A stretch of 61,730 nt of DNA from Hyphomicrobiales bacterium (lineage in GTDB: Bacteria; Pseudomonadota; Alphaproteobacteria; Rhizobiales; Beijerinckiaceae): the NCBI GenBank assembly GCA_947455645.1, contig CANGPA010000006.1, positions 1 through 61,730 on the forward strand, given 5' to 3'. Positions 57,613-61,730 of this stretch are shown piece by piece (within the stretch, counting starts at the first letter, position 1; every line of letters begins with the position of its first letter). The translations under genes and the position numbers were made by a program. The notes beneath the pieces were generated by a model, which did no database searches, was not told where the DNA came from, and saw nothing but the letters and a program-made list of their open reading frames with translations.

Positions 57613-58374
57613 ATGTCGTCCCTCATTTCTGATCCGCTCTTCTACCTCGCCGCCACGCCGGCTGTGATCCTGATGGGTCTTGCCAAAGGCGGCTTTGCGG
57701 GGTTGGGGCTGATCGCCATTCCGCTGATGGCACTGGTGGTTTCGCCCGTGAAGGCGGCGGCGCTGATGCTGCCGATCTTGATCGTACAGGATATGGTTTC
57801 GACCTGGGCCTATCGGCATAATTTTGATCGCCGCACCCTGTTTATCATGCTGCCGGGCTCGCTGATTGGCGTCTTCATCGGTTGGCTTATGGCCGCCCAT
57901 GTTTCGGACGATCTTGTCAAAGTCGGCGTGGGCGTCATTTCGGTGGTGTTTGTCGTGATATTTTGGCGCAAACGCGCGGTTGAAGGTGAACCGCTTCGGG
58001 GGCGGCTGGCACCCGGATTGTTCTGGGGTGGTGTTTCGGGCTTCACGAGCTTTGTTGCCCATGCGGGCGGCCCGCCGTTTCAAGTGCATGTGATGCCGCA
58101 ACGCCTGCCGCCACAAACTTATGTCGGCACATCGACCTGGTTTTTCACCATCACCAATCTGATCAAGGTCGTGCCCTATTTTCTACTGGGTCAATTCTCG
58201 TCAGAAAATTTGGCCACATCGACCGCTTTGTTCCCGCTTGCTCTGCTGTCAACACTCGCCGGTGTGTGGTTGATCCGGCGGATCGAGGCGAAGCGCTTTT
58301 ATACAATCATCTATACATTGACCTTTGTCGTGGGCCTCAAATTGCTCATCGACAGTGTACCGGCGCTGTTCTGA
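57613..58374 (+). CDS. TauE/SafE-family membrane exporter
   Basis: 253 aa, about eight membrane spans. AVILMGLAKGGFAGLGLIAIPLMALVVSPVKAAALMLPILIVQDM is the first conserved repeat. FTSFVAHAGGPPFQVHVMPQRLPPQTYVGTSTWFFTITNLIKV is the second. Members export sulfite, sulfoacetate or other anions. ATG 57613 is chosen for its fit to the family start. It occupies the place upstream of 6S RNA where zapA is usually found. Confidence 0.92.
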   Translation: MSSLISDPLFYLAATPAVILMGLAKGGFAGLGLIAIPLMALVVSPVKAAALMLPILIVQDMVSTWAYRHNFDRRTLFIMLPGSLIGVFIGWLMAAHVSDDLVKVGVGVISVVFVVIFWRKRAVEGEPLRGRLAPGLFWGGVSGFTSFVAHAGGPPFQVHVMPQRLPPQTYVGTSTWFFTITNLIKVVPYFLLGQFSSENLATSTALFPLALLSTLAGVWLIRRIEAKRFYTIIYTLTFVVGLKLLIDSVPALF

Positions 58375-58431
58375 GACAGAGGCTTTAGAAGGCGCTGGCA
58401 ATTCGCATCGCGAAGGCTTATTTAGACAAGG

Positions 58432-58590
58432 CGGTGCTGCGGGGTGCGTGAGAACAACTGTATTCCCGGGGCCTTACCGATCCTTAGGGAGCTGTTCCTG
58501 CCTTGGTCCGTGGACTGGGGCACACGGTGCCCACCTACTTATGTAGGCACCTGGGATCGATCGTTCCACGGCTTTTGCGGCTCCGCACTT
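58432..58590 (+). ncRNA. ssrS: 6S RNA (SsrS)
   Basis: About 160 nt directly upstream of 5-formyl-THF cyclo-ligase, the classical ssrS position. It holds the alphaproteobacterial 6S words TGCTGCGGGGTGCG, GGCCTTACCGATCCTTAGGGAGCT, TGGTCCGTGGACT, the hairpin CACCTAC...GTAGGCACC and CTGGGATCGATCG. The 5' and 3' ends form the closing stem around a large open bubble that mimics a promoter and binds sigma-70 RNA polymerase. Ends are approximate. Confidence 0.85.
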
Positions 58591-58606
58591 TGTTCGGTTT
58601 GTTTTG

Positions 58607-59176
58607 ATGTCCTCTTCTGAAAAAGATCGACTTCGCGCCGAAGTGCTCGCCAAGCGCGATGCGCTTCCCAAGGACGAGCGCGCCGCGGCGGCGGAGATCA
58701 TCGCCGAAAAAATCTTCGCTTTGCAAACCGAGATCGGTCAGGGACCGCTCAGCGGCTTTTGGCCCATTCGTAGCGAGATTGATCCACGCCCCGCGATGCT
58801 CCGCTTTGCAACGCTTGGCATATCGCTCGCGCTGCCTGTCGTCACCGGTGCCGAACTCGTGTTTCGACTCTGGCGTCCGGGTGAAGAGCTTGCCCGCGGC
58901 CCCTTTGGCCTCAGCGAACCATTTGCCGATGCGCCCAGTCTTGATCCCGTTGCCATGTTGGTGCCCCTCGCGGCCTTTGATCGGCGCGGCCATCGCATCG
59001 GTTATGGGGCGGGGTTTTATGACCGCGCGATTGCACGGCTCTCACCCAAAAGACGGCCCTTTACGATTGGCGTCGCGTTTTCCGCTCAAGAGATTGATGC
59101 CGTTCCGGATGAGGCCCATGACCAGCCGCTCGACCGGATTATAACCGAGCGCGAAACCATACGCCCCTCACGCTGA
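58607..59176 (+). CDS. ygfA: 5-formyltetrahydrofolate cyclo-ligase
   Basis: Converts 5-formyl-THF to 5,10-methenyl-THF with ATP. 189 aa. SSEKDRLRAEVLAKRDAL, GFWPIRSEIDPRPAM and GHRIGYGAGFYDRAIA (ATP site) identify it. ATG 58607 lies about 17 bp past the 6S RNA, so it is probably on the same transcript. It ends 5 bp from the convergent ccmB. Confidence 0.94.
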   Translation: MSSSEKDRLRAEVLAKRDALPKDERAAAAEIIAEKIFALQTEIGQGPLSGFWPIRSEIDPRPAMLRFATLGISLALPVVTGAELVFRLWRPGEELARGPFGLSEPFADAPSLDPVAMLVPLAAFDRRGHRIGYGAGFYDRAIARLSPKRRPFTIGVAFSAQEIDAVPDEAHDQPLDRIITERETIRPSR

Positions 59177-59181
59177 ACTGC

Positions 59182-59850
59182 TTATGTCTCCGCGCCGCGG
59201 ATCGCGAGCGCCGACGAGACGGTGCCCGTCACCATCGCAAACAATCCCAATCCGCATAAAATGGCGAAGGGCGTGCGGAAGGGAAGCGGTCCGCCCAAGG
59301 CGGCCGATGTGGCTGAAATTCCAAAAATCAGCACCGGAATCATCAAAGGCATCACCAAAACAGCCAGAATGAGGCCGCCGCGTCGAAGGCCTGCGGTTAA
59401 AGCGGCGCCCGTTGCCCCAATAAAGGTGAGCGCCGGTGTACCGGCAAGCAAGGTGACCGTGACGGCCAGAAGAGCCTGCGGTTCCAACGCCAGAAGAAGT
59501 CCCAAAAAGGGGGCCGCAAGCGCCAGCGGCAAGCCGGTGACAAGCCAATGGGCAATCCCTTTTGCCAGGACAATAAGAGGTAAAGGCAAGCCCGACATTC
59601 GCAATAGATCCAGCGAGCCGTCTTCTTCATCCGCCTGAAACAGTCGATCAAGCCCGATCAAAGTCGCAAGGAGCGCCGCGACCCATAAAATGGCGGGGCC
59701 GATGCGCGCGAGCAAGACCATATCCGGCCCGATGGCAAAGGGCATGATGGTCACGAGCATCAAAAAGAAAACGAGGCCCACGCCAGCGCCGCCGCCAATG
59801 CGGGTGGCCAGCAAAAGATCGCGACGGATCAGAGCGAAGAAGGCGTTCAT
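59182..59850 (-). CDS. ccmB: heme exporter permease CcmB
   Basis: 222 aa, six membrane spans. [51 protein letters not shown] and [33 protein letters not shown] are diagnostic. It pairs with CcmA to drive release of holo-CcmE. It overlaps ccmA by 4 nt. ccmC does not follow; it is 26 kb away on the other strand. Confidence 0.95.
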   Translation of the reverse strand: MNAFFALIRRDLLLATRIGGGAGVGLVFFLMLVTIMPFAIGPDMVLLARIGPAILWVAALLATLIGLDRLFQADEEDGSLDLLRMSGLPLPLIVLAKGIAHWLVTGLPLALAAPFLGLLLALEPQALLAVTVTLLAGTPALTFIGATGAALTAGLRRGGLILAVLVMPLMIPVLIFGISATSAALGGPLPFRTPFAILCGLGLFAMVTGTVSSALAIRGAET

Positions 59851-60449
59851 GCGGAAGCCTTCAAAGAGAGCGTTCGTGTCGGAATCGGCAAAGGGGTGTG
59901 GGTCGCGATCAAAGCTAATCCACCACGAGTGAGATGATCGGCCACCAGATCGCCAAACATGGCCTCGGACGCCTGATCAAGCGCGGCGGTGGGCTCGTCC
60001 AGAAGCCAGATCGGGCGATGGGCCACGAGCAATCGAGCCAGAGAGAGCCGCCGCCGCTGGCCCGCCGATAAATAGGCGGAGGGCAATGTGGCAGCATGCC
60101 CAAGACCGACGCGATCAAGGGCATCGCGTGGAGCAAGAGCTGGGCGGCCAAGCATTGCCCGCCAAAATGTCAGTACTTCAACGGACGAAAGGGCTGGCTT
60201 CAGCGCATCGCGGTGCCCAAGATAATGAGCCTCTTCGCTGAACGGCGTATCGGGATCGGTACCATCGAGAACAATCTTACCCGCACTCATGGGCAAGAGA
60301 CCGGCAAGGAGCCGTAACAGCGTGGATTTACCCGCACCATTAGGGCCCGTCAGCGCGAGCGCTTCGCCCGCGGACAGTGTAAAGCTGAGCTTTGAAAAAA
60401 TCGGCCGGCCGGACCGTGTGACGGCCAGATCTGAAACGCGCAAATGCAT
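59847..60449 (-). CDS. ccmA: heme exporter ATPase CcmA
   Basis: 200 aa. Walker A is [18 protein letters not shown], signature [16 protein letters not shown], Walker [14 protein letters not shown]-loop [12 protein letters not shown] 60449 is chosen; a GTG at 60461 is an alternative. It starts 12 bp after the brnA stop, in the same orientation. Confidence 0.95.
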   Translation of the reverse strand: MHLRVSDLAVTRSGRPIFSKLSFTLSAGEALALTGPNGAGKSTLLRLLAGLLPMSAGKIVLDGTDPDTPFSEEAHYLGHRDALKPALSSVEVLTFWRAMLGRPALAPRDALDRVGLGHAATLPSAYLSAGQRRRLSLARLLVAHRPIWLLDEPTAALDQASEAMFGDLVADHLTRGGLALIATHTPLPIPTRTLSLKASA

Positions 60450-60461
60450 ACGGGACGACAC

Positions 60462-60788
60462 TTACCCTGATTTCCGCATGGCATCGACATAAGATTGAAG
60501 CACCGCGCTGATGCGGCTTTGATAACCTTTGCCGGTTGCGCGAAAATGTTTCAACACGCGGCGTGGCAGGCGCAGCGTGATTTGTTCGGTACCTTCCGGC
60601 TCGATAATCTTCGCGGACTCCCAAAACGCTTCAGGCAAAGCATCAGCATCGGGATCATCAGCGCGCTGAAAAGTAACGGTTTCATCGCTCATGGCTTTCA
60701 ATTTGCGTGACAAAGGCGCGGCTTTCGGCAGCGCGTCAATTGTCGCGTAGCGAAGCATTTTGGGTTTGCTTGTAGATTTCGCGCTCAT
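60462..60788 (-). CDS. brnA: BrnA-family antitoxin
   Basis: 108 aa. The C-terminal ribbon-helix-helix DNA-binding part is EQITLRLPRRVLKHFRATGKGYQSRISAVLQSYVDAMRKSG. The basic N-terminal part contacts the toxin. ATG 60788 overlaps the brnT end by about 50 nt, the usual toxin-first layout of this pair. Confidence 0.92.
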   Translation of the reverse strand: MSAKSTSKPKMLRYATIDALPKAAPLSRKLKAMSDETVTFQRADDPDADALPEAFWESAKIIEPEGTEQITLRLPRRVLKHFRATGKGYQSRISAVLQSYVDAMRKSG

Positions 60789-61032
60789 ATCGCCCTGCCT
60801 TCCATGCCGAAATGATCCGAATATCTCCGTCACGTTTTGTAAACACGACGCATAAAATCACATCGTCAAATTGCCCAAGCGCCCGGAAACGCGGCTCGCC
60901 ATAATTTTTGCGGCGGTCCTCGATGAGGCATACGGGACCCCGAAAAATTTGCGCGGCCTGAAGAAAAGAAAGACCATGCTTTTCTTCATTTGCGTCACTC
61001 TTATCCGGGTCCCATTGAAACCCCATCGCCAT
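60736..61032 (-). CDS. brnT: BrnT-family ribonuclease toxin
   Basis: 98 aa, RelE-like fold. MGFQWDPDKSDANEEKHGLSFLQAAQIFRGPVCLIED, EPRFRALGQFDDVILCVVFTKRDGDIRIISAWKAGRYEREIY is the full BrnT pattern (WDxxKxxxNxxKHGxSF; RIISAxxAxxxE). ATG 61032 follows GGGA; 61026 is possible. An imperfect inverted repeat lies just upstream. Confidence 0.93.
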   Translation of the reverse strand: MAMGFQWDPDKSDANEEKHGLSFLQAAQIFRGPVCLIEDRRKNYGEPRFRALGQFDDVILCVVFTKRDGDIRIISAWKAGRYEREIYKQTQNASLRDN

Positions 61033-61054
61033 CTTGCCAGTCCCTGCCAATATT

Positions 61055-61071
61055 GTCACTACAAAAGTAAC
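61055..61071 (-). promoter_or_regulatory. candidate operator of brnT-brnA
   Basis: Imperfect inverted repeat GTCACT - ACAAA - AGTAAC, about 23 bp ahead of the brnT start. BrnTA is known to repress its own promoter, and this A/T-richer symmetric site is the best candidate. No convincing -35/-10 pair is visible beside it. Confidence 0.4.
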
Positions 61072-61202
61072 GCCTACTGAAAAGACACCGGCCAAACGCT
61101 TCGTAAAAGAGCCATAATCGCCTTAAGTCCATGTAGCGGGTTCATTTGAAATTTTCTATAAGACCGTCACGCCGGTGCAACGTCTTTGAGCGATGCAGGG
61201 GG

Positions 61203-61254
61203 CCCGGGCACTCCCGGGGCGGCGCAAACCCGATCTGCCCGAAAGCAGATTGCG
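61203..61254 (+). promoter_or_regulatory. two stem-loops in the acnA leader
   Basis: First stem CCCGGG (61203-61208) - CACT - CCCGGG (61213-61218). Second: ATCTGC (61233-61238) - CCGAAA - GCAGAT (61245-61250), extendable by CGCA/TGCG. They lie 30-80 bp before the acnA ATG with no T-tract. A role in leader structure or mRNA stability is possible; not a recognised riboswitch. Confidence 0.45.
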
Positions 61255-61284
61255 ACCGATGAAAGCCCCAATAGGAGACCCGCG

Positions 61285-61730
61285 ATGTCCTCGCTCGACA
61301 GTTTCAAATGCCGCAAATCCATGAAAGTGGGTGGCAAGACCTATCATTATTATTCACTCGCCGCCGCCGAGAAGAATGGCCTGAAGGGCCTTTCAAAACT
61401 GCCTTTCTCGTTGAAAGTTTTGGTCGAGAATTTATTGCGTTTTGAAGACGGCCGCTCGGTCACAAAAGCGGACATCAAAGCCGCCGTGGGCTGGCTGAAG
61501 ACCAAAGGCAAAGGTGAACTTGAAATCGCTTTCCGTCCCGCACGCGTGTTGATGCAGGATTTCACCGGCGTTCCGGCCGTAGTTGATCTCGCTGCGATGC
61601 GCGACGCGATGAAAACGCTTGGGGGCGATCCCAAGAAAATCAATCCGCTCGTGCCGGTTGATCTCGTGATCGATCATTCCGTGATTGTCGATGAATTCGG
61701 TTCTGCAAAAGCCTTCAAGAAAAATGTTGA
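61285..61730 (+). CDS. acnA: aconitate hydratase A, N-terminal part (runs off right edge)
   Basis: Citrate-isocitrate isomerase of the TCA cycle. 148 codons are present. SLDSFKCRKSMKVGGKTYHYYSLAAAEKNGLKGLSKLPFSLKVLVENLLRFEDG and RPARVLMQDFTGVPAVVDLAAMRDAM with the start of VDLVIDHSV are the AcnA/IRP signatures. AGGAGA precedes ATG 61285. The iron-sulfur cysteines lie outside. It is divergent from brnTA-ccmAB. Confidence 0.96.
   Translation, partial: MSSLDSFKCRKSMKVGGKTYHYYSLAAAEKNGLKGLSKLPFSLKVLVENLLRFEDGRSVTKADIKAAVGWLKTKGKGELEIAFRPARVLMQDFTGVPAVVDLAAMRDAMKTLGGDPKKINPLVPVDLVIDHSVIVDEFGSAKAFKKNV

Overview
The window is a gene-dense, GC-rich stretch of chromosome from an alphaproteobacterium, most likely of the order Hyphomicrobiales (Rhizobiales). 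The evidence is gene content and order: a frcBCAK-type sugar ABC operon beside a ROK regulator, hemC-hemD-COG4223-hemY, DUF4167-prmC-prfA-ptsP-lysC-ubiG, comF-grxC-nitrilase-DUF1178, DUF1476 (ATPase zeta) beside purC, and acnA near ccmA. I cannot resolve the family. I see no rRNA, prophage, insertion sequence or CRISPR array.

Layout. 1-1.2 kb: the 5' end of acetyl-CoA synthetase and a YefM/YoeB toxin-antitoxin pair with a compact operator-promoter. 1.2-8.2 kb: two facing copies of a palindromic repeat, then tsaD-gpsA-EVE leftward and hemC-hemD-Mic60-like-hemY rightward. 8.2-13.8 kb: a drug/metabolite exporter, a pirin, tRNA-Thr(CGT), a small secreted protein, and an MFS exporter-esterase-aldo/keto reductase group. 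13.8-18.9 kb: the fructose-type ABC importer frcBCAK with a divergent ROK repressor and a clear palindromic operator candidate. 18.9-22.9 kb: an AroE-like dehydrogenase with an altered substrate pocket, a fosmidomycin-resistance-type MFS pump and a PYROXD2-like flavoprotein. 22.9-26.6 kb: a complete mlaFEDACB lipid-transport operon. 26.7-32.8 kb: an alpha-carbonic-anhydrase-fold protein that has lost two zinc ligands, an SDHAF4 homologue, rsmB, a heparinase II/III-like protein and purH.

32.8-38.5 kb: ccmCDG directly behind purH, yciB/ispZ, then a tight four-gene operon (FAH family, RidA, cupin, Cys/Met-type PLP enzyme) and a LysE exporter. 38.6-54.5 kb: housekeeping genes (clpB, DUF4167, prmC, prfA, ptsP, lysC, ubiG, DUF1178, nitrilase, grxC, comF, an NDUFAF5-like methyltransferase, a Spy-like protein, an HpaI-type aldolase, ATPase zeta). 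54.7-61.7 kb: purC, prpE, a TauE/SafE exporter, 6S RNA with its usual partner 5-formyl-THF cyclo-ligase, ccmB-ccmA, a BrnT/BrnA toxin-antitoxin pair, and the 5' part of aconitase.

The most striking structural signal is that the cytochrome c maturation operon is split. ccmA-ccmB lie at about 59.2-60.4 kb on the minus strand and ccmC-ccmD-ccmG at 32.8-34.3 kb on the plus strand. Inverting exactly the interval between the purH stop and the ccmB stop would rebuild ccmABCDG. BrnTA also sits between ccmA and acnA. The two ccm halves therefore appear to lie behind foreign promoters (purH and brnTA). Other leads are the RidA/PLP-enzyme operon, the acatalytic carbonic anhydrase, the leaderless-looking yefM-yoeB promoter and the structured leaders of mla and acnA. 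Many genes here have mitochondrial counterparts (Mic60, SDHAF4, NDUFAF5-like, PYROXD2, ATPase zeta).
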